A stretch of 64,000 bases of DNA, taken from positions 2,666,001-2,730,000 of the forward strand of contig NZ_JAGJBY010000002.1 in NCBI RefSeq assembly GCF_020010905.1, read 5' to 3'. Source of the stretch: Streptomyces acidiscabies (lineage in GTDB: Bacteria; Actinomycetota; Actinomycetes; Streptomycetales; Streptomycetaceae). Numbering within the stretch: position 1 is the first letter of the stretch; each line of letters opens with the position of its first letter. Positions 49,847-57,783 of this stretch are shown one piece after another. The notes beneath the pieces are model-generated. The model was not told where the DNA came from and did not search any database. It saw nothing but the letters and a program-made list of their open reading frames with translations. The translations under genes were made by a program, and so were the position numbers.

Positions 49847-52762
49847 TTATTCGAGCAGCTCCGCGTACGAACCCAGGGCCAGTGCGATGTCGGCCTGGGC
49901 CCAGAACCGGTGGTAGGTGAACGTCGGCGCGGCTCCACCCGCGAGATACGCCTCGATCTTCGACCAGTTGGGGTCGTTCTTGTAGAACGAGCGCAACGAG
50001 GCGAACGTCGAGGAGGAGTTGATGGTGTCGCCGTTCGGCATCTTGCCGGTCCAGCCGCTCGGGACGTACACGCCGTCGTCGAAGCGGTTGTAGTCGGCCC
50101 GGGTCTCCGGGATCGCGACGCCGAGGCTGTCCTGGTAGTGCGACCACATGCCGTCGAGCAGCGCCTTGGCGACCGTCTTGGCCTGTGCGTTACCGGACTT
50201 GGCGGCGTAGTACGTCAACGTCCGTGCGTACGCGCCCGCCACGCCGACGTCGCTGGTGTAGTCGACGACGTTGACGTGAAGTCCCGCGTTGGCGCCCGGA
50301 CTCGACGCGCTCCAGGTGTCCGGCTGACCGGACCAGGCGAGCGTGGACGGGAACCGGTAGGTGCCGTCGGGGTTGACGGTGGTCTGCGACAGCGCCCACT
50401 CCACCCACTTGTCGAGGACGGCCTTGGCCTGCGCGTTGCCCGTCTGCTGGTAGTACTCGGCGACCCGCTCCATCGACCACGCCTGGAAGCCGAACCACTG
50501 GTTGGACGGCGGGTCGTGGTAGACGGGCGCCTCGTCGTAGTACATGCCGTAGAAGGTCGACTTGCCGGCCGGGGGAGTGGCGTACCGCCCCGCCCAACTG
50601 TTCGTCGCGCCACCGGCGATGGCGCCCTCGTTCGACTGGAGCCAGCGGTAGAACTCCAGTTGACGGGTGAGCGAGGTCGCCCAGTCCGCCGATCCCGTCG
50701 TCGACTTGGGCTTCAGCGGCGCGTAGGAGCTCAACGCGTAGGCGGCCAGCGGGTTCTGGTAGCCGCTGTGGCTGTGGCTGGAGCCGATCCGCCAGGCCCA
50801 GCCCGCTGAGGTGTCGGTCGCGCCGCCCCAGGCGTAGTACCAGGACAGCAGATAGGCCGAGGAGTTCTTGCCGGACCCGGCCGGGCAGGCGGACGGACCG
50901 ACACAGTTGCCGATCTTCTTGAAGTACTTGTCGTACATCGAGTACCGCAGATAGTCGCCCATCTTCGCGGCCTTGCCGACGGCCGCCGAGACGTCGGCGC
51001 CCTTGCCCTGCTGCTTGGCCCAGACGTCCGCCCAGTACGCGGCCTGCACGGCGCGCGCGTCGGCGTCGGGGGCGTTGGTGAACTTCCACTGCTTCGAGTA
51101 GGAGCTGTCACCGGTGAACAGGTCCAAGTACCCGTTCGTGCCACCGTACTTGAACTGGTCGCAGGTCGGCTGCGGCACGGTCTCCCACACGGATTCCTGC
51201 GCACCGCGCTGGAAGGTGTTGATGTACGAGGGCCCGGTGGCCGTCGGCCCCGCCTCGCACTTGCCGGGCTCGTTGCCGTAGCCGTAGACGTTGTCCACGT
51301 CCTGGAGCCAGTGCATGCCGTAGATGTCGTCCGTGCCGTACGCGGACTTCAGCTCGGCCGCGATCGGGTCCTGGCCCACCGGGACGGACGTGTCCAGGCG
51401 CGCCGGGTACTCGTTCGGGGTGTCCATCTCGGGCGCGTAGGTCGCCGGCTTGGACGCGTTGTAGAAGGAGTTGGTCGGCTGGTCGGCGTGGGTGGGGATC
51501 ATGTACTTCTCCATGAGGTCCCACGCACCGTTGAACTTCGACCAGTCGCCGGTGATCCTGCCGTACGTCGCCTGGAGCCACAGCAGATAGCTGTACGCCT
51601 CGGACGTCGTCTCGTGGCCCTGGTCCGGCGCCTCGACGATCAGCGTCTCCACCGAGTGGTACGGGATGCCCTCCGGCGAGAAGTAGCCGCTCGACGGGTT
51701 GGTGATCTTCCCGTACAGCTCCAGGAACCGGGCGTCGTACGTCTTCTGCCCGGCGATCTGGGTCGCCGTGACCGTCGCCTTCGCGAGGCCCGTCGCCGTC
51801 GAATCGAACGCCGCCGCGCCGGTGCCGGTCGCGTTGCCGGTGATCGTCACCGTCTGCGGGGTGTTCCAGTTCGACGAGGTGAAGGTGAGCGAGGCGCCGC
51901 CGGTCACCGTCAGTCCGGTGTTGCCGGAGACGCGCGCGGTCGACACCGTCACGTTCGACGTGGGCTGCGTCGACAGCCGCAGCGTGTACGTGCCCGTCTT
52001 GCCCTGCTGGACGGCGAGTTGGGTCACCGACGCGACGACCGCCGGGCCCGAGGCCACGGTGATGCCGACCGGCGTCGAGGTCCCGGCCGCGCCGAGGCTG
52101 TCGTACGCCTTCGCGACCAGGGAGTGCGCGCCGACGGCGAGGCCGGTCGCGGAGAACGTGTACGGCGCGGTGGTGTCCGTGCCGAGCAGCGTCGTGTCGT
52201 CGTAGAACTCGACCTTGCTGATCGTCGCGTTGTCCGCGGCGGCGGCGGTCGCCGCGAGCGGTACGGCCGTGCCCTGCGAGTAGATCGCGCCGGCGGTCGG
52301 GCTGGTCAGCACGGTGATCGGCGGCTGGTGCGCGCCGACGCAGGAGGTGCCGTTGATCGTGAAGCTCGTCGGCGCCGCGTTCGTGCCGCTGTACGTGAAC
52401 TGGGCGCCGGTGCTCACGGCCGCGCCCGCCGCGATGTTCGCGTTGTACGTGGCGCTCTGGACGGAGACCGTGCTGCCGGACTGTGTCCAGGTGCCGTTCC
52501 AGCCGTTCGACAGCTTCTGGTTGCCGCTGTACGCGTAGCCGAGCGTCCAGCCGTTGATGGGGTCGGTGCCCCGGTTGGTGATCGTGAGGTCGGCGGTGAA
52601 ACCGCTTCCCCAGTCGTTCGTCTTGTAGTCGACGCTGCACTGAAGTGCCGCCGCCTGGGCGGTCGTCGACAGTGTGCTCAGGGTGGCCAGCGGGAGCGCG
52701 AGGGCCGCCAGTGCGGCGGTCCACAGGCGCCGTGTCCTTCGGCGTCTGCGTCGTGGGTCCAT
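49847..52762 (-). CDS. Secreted GH48 reducing-end cellobiohydrolase with N-terminal CBM2
   Basis: 971 aa. An Arg-rich n-region (DPRRRRRRTRRLW, possibly a Tat-like start without a clear twin-Arg motif) and hydrophobic core end at TAQAAA. Then come a CBM2 (about 40-142, LQCSVDYKTNDWGSGFTADLTITN), an Ig-like domain (148-235), another beta domain (240-335) and the GH48 catalytic domain (about 340-970) with FSPEGIPYHSVETLIVEAPDQGHETTSEAYSYLLWL. GH48 enzymes degrade crystalline cellulose from the reducing end. ATG with AAGGAGG upstream. Its promoter carries a perfect CebR-type operator. Confidence 0.95.
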   Translation of the reverse strand: MDPRRRRRRTRRLWTAALAALALPLATLSTLSTTAQAAALQCSVDYKTNDWGSGFTADLTITNRGTDPINGWTLGYAYSGNQKLSNGWNGTWTQSGSTVSVQSATYNANIAAGAAVSTGAQFTYSGTNAAPTSFTINGTSCVGAHQPPITVLTSPTAGAIYSQGTAVPLAATAAAADNATISKVEFYDDTTLLGTDTTAPYTFSATGLAVGAHSLVAKAYDSLGAAGTSTPVGITVASGPAVVASVTQLAVQQGKTGTYTLRLSTQPTSNVTVSTARVSGNTGLTVTGGASLTFTSSNWNTPQTVTITGNATGTGAAAFDSTATGLAKATVTATQIAGQKTYDARFLELYGKITNPSSGYFSPEGIPYHSVETLIVEAPDQGHETTSEAYSYLLWLQATYGRITGDWSKFNGAWDLMEKYMIPTHADQPTNSFYNASKPATYAPEMDTPNEYPARLDTSVPVGQDPIAAELKSAYGTDDIYGMHWLQDVDNVYGYGNEPGKCEAGPTATGPSYINTFQRGAQESVWETVPQPTCDQFKYGGTNGYLDLFTGDSSYSKQWKFTNAPDADARAVQAAYWADVWAKQQGKGADVSAAVGKAAKMGDYLRYSMYDKYFKKIGNCVGPSACPAGSGKNSSAYLLSWYYAWGGATDTSAGWAWRIGSSHSHSGYQNPLAAYALSSYAPLKPKSTTGSADWATSLTRQLEFYRWLQSNEGAIAGGATNSWAGRYATPPAGKSTFYGMYYDEAPVYHDPPSNQWFGFQAWSMERVAEYYQQTGNAQAKAVLDKWVEWALSQTTVNPDGTYRFPSTLAWSGQPDTWSASSPGANAGLHVNVVDYTSDVGVAGAYARTLTYYAAKSGNAQAKTVAKALLDGMWSHYQDSLGVAIPETRADYNRFDDGVYVPSGWTGKMPNGDTINSSSTFASLRSFYKNDPNWSKIEAYLAGGAAPTFTYHRFWAQADIALALGSYAELLE

Positions 52763-52836
52763 GTGCTGGTTCCTCCTTGCGGCTCGGGGAGTGCTCGGCG
52801 GAAGAAGTGGGGGAGGAGCAACAAGCCTTGAACCAG

Positions 52837-52850
52837 TGGGAGCGCTCCCA
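52837..52850. promoter_or_regulatory. CebR operator at the GH48 promoter
   Basis: TGGGAGCGCTCCCA is a perfect palindrome and matches the consensus for CebR, the cellobiose-responsive LacI-family repressor of Streptomyces cellulase genes. It sits directly downstream of the proposed GH48 -10 hexamer. Confidence 0.88.
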
Positions 52851-52878
52851 TAGTGGGGATGGGGCTGTCAGGGGTCAA
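52850..52878 (-). promoter_or_regulatory. GH48 promoter
   Basis: On the minus strand TTGACC (52878-52873), 17 bases, then CACTAT (52855-52850) form a sigma-70-type promoter. The CebR palindrome overlaps its last base, so repression by steric block is expected. The leader to the ATG at 52762 would be about 80 nt. Confidence 0.6.
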
Positions 52879-52969
52879 GGCTCTTGAAGAGTCGAAAAGA
52901 TTCGACGCCGGTTGTTGAGGGAAAGTCAGCGGCTCCCCTGTTCTTTACCGGGCCTTGCCGCTAGCTTCG

Positions 52970-52998
52970 TTGACACCAGTGGGAGCGATTCCATCAGT
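52970..52998 (+). promoter_or_regulatory. GH6 promoter with imperfect CebR operator
   Basis: TTGACA (52970-52975) is a consensus -35. The following spacer contains TGGGAGCGATTCCA (52980-52993), a CebR-type site with two central-right mismatches. A weak -10 (ATCAGT) lies at 52993-52998. Confidence 0.7.
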
Positions 52999-53041
52999 CG
53001 GTGCGTCCGCCTTGACGTGCCTGAGCTGCGAGGAGTCGCTC

Positions 53042-53140
53042 ATGCGACACCTTTTGCGTTCAGTACTCCCAGCCGCCGCACGAGCCGCTGCGGCCTGCCT
53101 CCTGAACCGTGCGTCGCTCTTTCCTGGGCCCGTCTCGTGA
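53042..53140 (+). CDS. Possible 32-aa upstream leader peptide of GH6
   Basis: ATG at 53042 is preceded by AGGAG with a 6-base spacing, the best ribosome binding site in the GH6 leader. It encodes a short hydrophobic, basic peptide (MRHLLRSVLPAAARAAAACL then LNRASLFPGPVS). It ends 90 bp before the GH6 start. It may be translated and affect GH6 expression, or it may be chance; no similar family is known to me. Confidence 0.35.
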   Translation: MRHLLRSVLPAAARAAAACLLNRASLFPGPVS

Positions 53141-53230
53141 AGTGGTTCGACGATCACGCGCGCGCCGTCGATGGATGACCCCGTGAGCAACCCCGCAAGG
53201 AACCCCTCAAGGAAACGGAAATCCGCAGTC

Positions 53231-54961
53231 ATGAGCCGTAGCAGAACAGCGATGCTCGCCGCCCTGGCGCTCGTCGCCGGCGCCTCCGGGACCGCGCTGG
53301 CGATGGTCCCGGACGCCGGGTCGATCGCCGCGATCCCGTGCACCGTCGACTACAAGGTCCAGAACGAGTGGAGCACCGGCTTCACCGCCAACGTCACCGT
53401 CACCAACAACTCGGCCGCCAAGTCGAGTTGGGCCGTGAAGTGGTCGTACGGGGGCAACCAGCAGGTCACCAGCGGCTGGAACGCGAAGGTCACCCAGTCC
53501 GGGACGGCCGTCACCGCCGCCAACGAGACGTACAACGGGTCGCTGCCGACCGGCGGTTCCGTGAGCTTCGGGTTCCAGGCGTCGTACAGCGGCGGCAACG
53601 CGCTGCCCGCGACGTTCACGCTCGACGGCGTCACCTGCAACGTCGACAGCGGCACCGGCGGACCCACCGGACCCACCGACCCCGGCACCCCCGGACCCGG
53701 CACCGGTTCCCGCGTCGACAACCCGTACGCGGGCGCCAAGGTGTACGTCAACCCGGACTGGTCGGCCAAGGCGGCGGCCGAGCCCGGCGGTTCGCGGATC
53801 TCCAACCAGCCGACCGGCGTCTGGCTCGACCGGATCGCCGCGATCACCGGCACGAGCACCGGCCGCGGCCTGCGCGCCCACCTCGACGCGGCGCTCGCCC
53901 AGAAGGGCAGCGGCGAGATGGTCGTCCAACTCGTCATCTACGACCTCCCCGGCCGCGACTGCTCGGCGCTCGCCTCCAACGGCGAACTCGGCCCGACGGA
54001 GATCGACAAGTACAAGACGCAGTTCATCGACCCGATCGCGGCGATCCTCGCCGACCCCAAGTACGCCTCGCTGCGGATCGTCAACGCGGTCGAGATCGAC
54101 TCGCTGCCCAACCTCGTCACGAACACGGGCAGCCGGCCCACCGCCGTCCCGGCCTGTGACGTCATGAAGGCCAACGGCAACTACGTCAAGGGCGTCGGGT
54201 ACGCGCTCAACAAGCTCGGCGCGATCCCCAACGTCTACAACTACGTCGATGCCGGTCACCACGGCTGGCTCGGCTGGGACGACAACTTCGCCCCCACCGC
54301 CCAGATCCTCCACGACGCCGCGACCGCCGAGGGCGCGACCGTCGACGACGTCCAGGGCTTCATCACCAACACGGCCAACTACAGCGCCCTGAAGGAGAAC
54401 AACTTCGCCATCGGCGACAACGTGGCCGGGAAGTCGGTGCGCGAGTCGAAGTGGGTCGACTGGAACCGCTACACGGACGAGCAGTCGTACGCGCTGGCAC
54501 TGCGCAACCAGCTGGTCACCGCCGGGTTCCGGTCCAACATCGGCATGCTGATCGACACCTCCCGCAACGGCTGGGGCGGCAGCGCGCGGCCGGCCGGTCC
54601 CGGCCCGCAGACCAGCGTGGACACGTACGTCGACGGCGGGCGCTACGACCGCCGTATCCACGTCGGGAACTGGTGCAACCAGGCCGGTGCCGGGATCGGC
54701 GAACGCCCGAAGGCCGCTCCCGCCGCCGGGCTCGACGCGTACGTGTGGATGAAGCCGCCGGGTGAGTCCGACGGTGCCTCCTCGGTGGTCCCGAACGACG
54801 AGGGCAAGGGCTTCGACCGCATGTGCGACCCGACGTACACCGGCAACCCGCGCAACAACAACAACCTCTCGGGTGCCATGCCCAACTCGCCGCTGGCCGG
54901 GCACTGGTTCTCGGCGCAGTTCCAGCAGTTGATGCAGAACGCGTACCCGCCGCTCAGCTGA
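53231..54961 (+). CDS. Secreted GH6 cellulase with N-terminal CBM2
   Basis: 576 aa from ATG 53231 (an in-frame ATG at 53171 would add 20 residues before the signal peptide). The signal peptide is SRSRTAMLAALALVAGASGTALA; then CBM2 (about 35-140, PCTVDYKVQNEWSTGFTANVTVTN), a Gly/Pro/Thr linker, and the GH6 domain (about 165-576). The general acid lies in YDLPGRDC (Asp243, with Asp238 nearby) and a further active-site Asp in LIDTSRNGW. GH6 enzymes cut cellulose from the non-reducing end or internally, complementing the GH48 enzyme. It is divergent from GH48 and shares CebR-type control. A 17-bp stem terminator follows. Confidence 0.94.
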   Translation: MSRSRTAMLAALALVAGASGTALAMVPDAGSIAAIPCTVDYKVQNEWSTGFTANVTVTNNSAAKSSWAVKWSYGGNQQVTSGWNAKVTQSGTAVTAANETYNGSLPTGGSVSFGFQASYSGGNALPATFTLDGVTCNVDSGTGGPTGPTDPGTPGPGTGSRVDNPYAGAKVYVNPDWSAKAAAEPGGSRISNQPTGVWLDRIAAITGTSTGRGLRAHLDAALAQKGSGEMVVQLVIYDLPGRDCSALASNGELGPTEIDKYKTQFIDPIAAILADPKYASLRIVNAVEIDSLPNLVTNTGSRPTAVPACDVMKANGNYVKGVGYALNKLGAIPNVYNYVDAGHHGWLGWDDNFAPTAQILHDAATAEGATVDDVQGFITNTANYSALKENNFAIGDNVAGKSVRESKWVDWNRYTDEQSYALALRNQLVTAGFRSNIGMLIDTSRNGWGGSARPAGPGPQTSVDTYVDGGRYDRRIHVGNWCNQAGAGIGERPKAAPAAGLDAYVWMKPPGESDGASSVVPNDEGKGFDRMCDPTYTGNPRNNNNLSGAMPNSPLAGHWFSAQFQQLMQNAYPPLS

Positions 54962-54969
54962 CCTTCCCC

Positions 54970-55006
54970 GTTCCCGCGTCCGCCGGAGTCCGGCGGACGC
55001 GGGAAC
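54970..55006 (+). terminator. 17-bp stem terminator of GH6
   Basis: GTTCCCGCGTCCGCCGG (54970-54986) is perfectly complementary to CCGGCGGACGCGGGAAC (54990-55006) with a 3-base loop, starting 9 bases after the stop codon. Confidence 0.85.
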
Positions 55007-55022
55007 CACAGCCGAGCCGGTT

Positions 55023-55056
55023 TTGCCGGTACCGCAATTTTTTGCGGTACCGGCAA
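55023..55056. promoter_or_regulatory. Perfect 15-bp inverted repeat upstream of a methyltransferase, candidate operator
   Basis: TTGCCGGTACCGCAA (55023-55037) and TTGCGGTACCGGCAA (55042-55056) are exact complements separated by TTTT. Each arm contains the palindrome CGGTACCG, so two such sites lie 18 bp apart centre to centre. It is 67 bp upstream of the methyltransferase start and separate from the GH6 terminator. Confidence 0.6.
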
Positions 55057-55122
55057 GAGAACTGGCCCCCTCCCGGTGCGGCGGCGCACGCTGTCGCCAC
55101 CACCGACGAGAGGGTGACCGTC

Positions 55123-56034
55123 ATGGCACACCAGCACCACGACCACACGCACGACCACGGCACAGGTACCGGCACCGACACCGGCATCGACACCGGCATC
55201 GACTGGGCCGGGATGGCCCACCACCTGGAGTCCCAGGCCGAGTTGTACGCCCCCTGGTACGAGCGGGCGCTCGCCTGGCTCGGCAAGGAGATCACCGAAC
55301 CCGGCCTGATCGTGGACCTCGGCAGCGGACCCGGCGTCGTCACCGGCCTGTTCGCCGAGACGTTCCCCGGCGCCCGCGTCATCGCCGCCGACGGCTCGCA
55401 GCCGTTGCTGGACCGGGCCCGCGAGCGCGCCCAGCGCCTCGGGTACGGCGACAGGTTCTCCTCCCTCGTCGGCGAACTCCCCGGCAGCCTCGCCGAGTTG
55501 GACTACCCCGCCGACCTGATCTGGGCCGGCCGCAGCCTCCACCACCTCGGCGACCAGCGCGCCGCACTCGCCGCCTGCGCGCAGCGCCTCGCCCCCGGCG
55601 GCACCCTCGCGCTCATGGAGGGCGGCCTCCCCGCCCGCTACCTCCCCCGCGACCCCGGCATCGGCCGCCCCGGCCTGGAGTCCCGCATCGAGGCGCTCAC
55701 GGCGGACTGGTTCGCCCGGATGCGCGCGGACCTGCCGGGCGCGGTGGAGGAACGCGAGGACTGGGCGGCCCTGTTGACCTCGGCGGGCCTCAAGCACACG
55801 CGTACCCGCAGCTTCCTCCTCGACCTCCCGTCCCCCGCCTCGGACCGCGCCCGCACGTACGTCGTCGAGCAGTTCACGCGGGTCCGCGACGGCATCGGCG
55901 AACACCTCGACGCGGAGGACCGGGAGACGATCGACCGTCTGCTGGACCCGCAGGACCCGGCGAGCATCCAGCGCCGCCCCGACCTGTACGTGCTCGCGGC
56001 CCACACGGTGCACACGGCGGTCCGGCCGGCCTGA
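55123..56034 (+). CDS. Class I SAM-dependent methyltransferase with His-rich N-terminus
   Basis: 303 aa. It starts MAHQHHDHTHDHGTGTGTD, a His/Asp/Gly/Thr-rich tail that could bind metal. The methyltransferase fold follows: GLIVDLGSGPGVVTGLFAETFPGARVIAADGS (motifs I and II, residues ~65-95), DLIWAGRSLHHLGDQRAALAACAQRLAPGGTLALMEGG. The substrate is unknown. ATG at 55123. It is preceded by a perfect 15-bp inverted repeat that probably controls it. Confidence 0.85.
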   Translation: MAHQHHDHTHDHGTGTGTDTGIDTGIDWAGMAHHLESQAELYAPWYERALAWLGKEITEPGLIVDLGSGPGVVTGLFAETFPGARVIAADGSQPLLDRARERAQRLGYGDRFSSLVGELPGSLAELDYPADLIWAGRSLHHLGDQRAALAACAQRLAPGGTLALMEGGLPARYLPRDPGIGRPGLESRIEALTADWFARMRADLPGAVEEREDWAALLTSAGLKHTRTRSFLLDLPSPASDRARTYVVEQFTRVRDGIGEHLDAEDRETIDRLLDPQDPASIQRRPDLYVLAAHTVHTAVRPA

Positions 56035-56048
56035 CCCCCTGAACGCGC

Positions 56049-56076
56049 TTGACTTCGAGAGCGCTCCACATGGTGA
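56049..56076 (+). promoter_or_regulatory. Candidate promoter/operator of the SDR gene
   Basis: TTGACT (56049-56054) could be a -35, with TGGTGA (56071-56076) as a poor -10. Between them CGAGAGCGCTCCAC contains the GAGCGCTCC core of LacI-family (CebR-like) operators but lacks the outer TGG/CCA bases, so it is at best a weak or different site. Confidence 0.35.
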
Positions 56077-56113
56077 ACTCCCTGTCATTCACGCACGACA
56101 CAGGGGGTACACC

Positions 56114-56809
56114 ATGAATCGCGTAGCTCTCATCACCGGCGGCGGCAGCGGAATCGGCGCCGCGGTCGCCCGCCAACTCCTCGCCAAGGGCTGGAAAGTA
56201 GCCGTCACCGGCCGGGGCGAGGAGCGTCTCGCCGCCTTCGCGAAGGAACTCGGCCATCCCGACAGCCTGTTGACCTTCCCCGGCAACGCGGCCGAGTACG
56301 CCGACGTCCAGCACGCCGTCGACAACACCCTTCAGACGTACGGCCGTCTGGACACCGTCGTCGCCAACGCCGGTACGGCCACGCACGATTCCGTCGCCGA
56401 GGGCGATCCGTCCGGCTGGCCGGCGATGATCCTCACCAACGTGCTGGGCCCGGCGCTGCTGATCCGCGCCTCGATCGACGCCCTGAAGGAGACCAAGGGC
56501 CGGATCGTGCTGGTCGGCAGCGTCGCCGGGTTCGTCAACGCCCCCGGCAACCTGTACGGGGCGACGAAGTGGGCGATCACCGGACTCGCCGAGAACACCC
56601 GCCGCCAGGTCACGGAGTGGGGCGTGGGCGTCACCCACATCGCCCCGGGCCGCACCGAGACGCCGTTCTGGGACAGCTACGGAAGCCTGCCGCCGGGCCA
56701 CCTCCTGACGGCGGATCAGATCGCCGACTCGGTGGTCTGGTCGATGGACCAGCCCGACGGCGTGGACGTCAACACCGTCGTCGTACGGCCGATCGGCCAG
56801 CCCAACTAA
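56114..56809 (+). CDS. Short-chain dehydrogenase/reductase
   Basis: 231 aa. TGGGSGIG (8-15) is the NAD(P) motif, NAG (85-87) the structural motif, and Ser136, Tyr148 and Lys152 (YGATK) the catalytic triad of classical SDRs. It reduces or oxidises an alcohol/ketone; the substrate is not evident. Gly-Arg after the second strand (TGRGEERL) suggests NADP(H) preference. ATG at 56114 follows AGGGGG. It is convergent with the aldo/keto reductase across a shared terminator. Confidence 0.9.
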   Translation: MNRVALITGGGSGIGAAVARQLLAKGWKVAVTGRGEERLAAFAKELGHPDSLLTFPGNAAEYADVQHAVDNTLQTYGRLDTVVANAGTATHDSVAEGDPSGWPAMILTNVLGPALLIRASIDALKETKGRIVLVGSVAGFVNAPGNLYGATKWAITGLAENTRRQVTEWGVGVTHIAPGRTETPFWDSYGSLPPGHLLTADQIADSVVWSMDQPDGVDVNTVVVRPIGQPN

Positions 56810-56816
56810 CGCGAAA

Positions 56817-56841
56817 GGGGCGGGACATGGCGTCCCGCCCC
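56817..56841. terminator. Bidirectional terminator between SDR and aldo/keto reductase
   Basis: GGGGCGGGAC (56817-56826) pairs with GTCCCGCCCC (56832-56841) around 5 bases. On the minus strand it is followed by TTTCGC, on the plus strand by TCTCG; it serves both convergent genes. Confidence 0.8.
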
Positions 56842-56858
56842 TCTCGAAGCACTTCACC

Positions 56859-57695
56859 TCACGCGAGGTTGAACTCCGCCGGGTCCGGACCGATGCGCCG
56901 GTCCTCGTTCAGCGCGCTGATCGCCGCCAGGTCCTCCGTGTCGAGGGAGAAGTCGAACACCTCGATGTTCTCCTTGATCCGCGACGGGGTCACCGACTTG
57001 GGGATCACGACGTTGCCGAGCTGGAGGTGCCAGCGGAGCACGACCTGCGCCGGGGTGCGGCCGTGCTTCTGGGCGATCGCGACGATCGCCGGGACCTCCA
57101 GGAGGCCCTTGCCCTGGCCGAGCGGGGACCACGCCTCGGTGGCGATGCCCTGCTCCGCGTGCGCCTCTCGCAGCGCGTGCTGCTGGAGGTGGGGGTGCAG
57201 CTCGATCTGGTTGACCGCCGGGATCACCGAGGTCTCGGCGATGAGCCGCTCCAGGTGGCCGACGGGGAAGTTGGAGACGCCGATCGCCTTGACGCGGCCG
57301 TCGGCGTACAGCTTCTCGAACGCGTTGTACGTGTCGACGTAGAGGTCGCGCGCCGGGGTCGGCCAGTGGATCAGGTACAGGTCGACGTAGTCGAGGCCCA
57401 GCTTGCCGAGGGAGTCGTCGAACGCGCGCAGCGTCGAGTTGTAGCCCTGCTCGGTGTTCCACAGCTTCGTCGTGACGAAGAGGTCCTCGCGGGCCACGCC
57501 GGAGGCGGCGACCGCCTTGCCGGTGCCCTCCTCGTTGCCGTAGATCGCGGCCGTGTCGATGGAGCGGTAGCCGGCCTCCAGGGCGGTGGCGACCGCGCGC
57601 TCCGCCTCGTCGTCCGGCACCTGCCACACGCCGAAGCCCAGCTGGGGCATCTCGACGCCGTTGTTCAGGATGATCGGGGGGACCTTGCTGCTCAC
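56859..57695 (-). CDS. Aldo/keto reductase
   Basis: 278 aa, the usual length of the AKR5/2,5-diketogluconate reductase-like branch. The catalytic tetrad is Asp47, Tyr52 (DTAAIYGNE), Lys77 (TTKLWN) and His110 (YLIHWP). The cofactor motif VIPKSVTPSRIKEN binds NADPH. It reduces carbonyl compounds; the natural substrate is unknown. GTG at 57695 fits the family start (SSKVPPIILNNGVEMPQLGFG) with AAGGA upstream. It follows the acyl-CoA synthetase gene on the same strand after 88 bp. Confidence 0.9.
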   Translation of the reverse strand: MSSKVPPIILNNGVEMPQLGFGVWQVPDDEAERAVATALEAGYRSIDTAAIYGNEEGTGKAVAASGVAREDLFVTTKLWNTEQGYNSTLRAFDDSLGKLGLDYVDLYLIHWPTPARDLYVDTYNAFEKLYADGRVKAIGVSNFPVGHLERLIAETSVIPAVNQIELHPHLQQHALREAHAEQGIATEAWSPLGQGKGLLEVPAIVAIAQKHGRTPAQVVLRWHLQLGNVVIPKSVTPSRIKENIEVFDFSLDTEDLAAISALNEDRRIGPDPAEFNLA

Positions 57696-57783
57696 GCGCT
57701 CTCGATCCTTCGGTTGTCCGTCATGGATGCTTCCATAGTCAACGATCACGGTACGCGGCGCATTCCTCCCGGGGGAATCCGGC

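Larger units (their letters stand above)
52763..53230. other. 468-bp divergent regulatory region between GH48 and GH6
   Basis: It holds both promoters, two CebR-type sites, an inverted repeat GTCGAA-N4-TTCGAC (52891-52906) midway between them, and a 32-codon open reading frame in the GH6 leader (53042-53140). The rest shows nothing recognisable. Confidence 0.7.
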
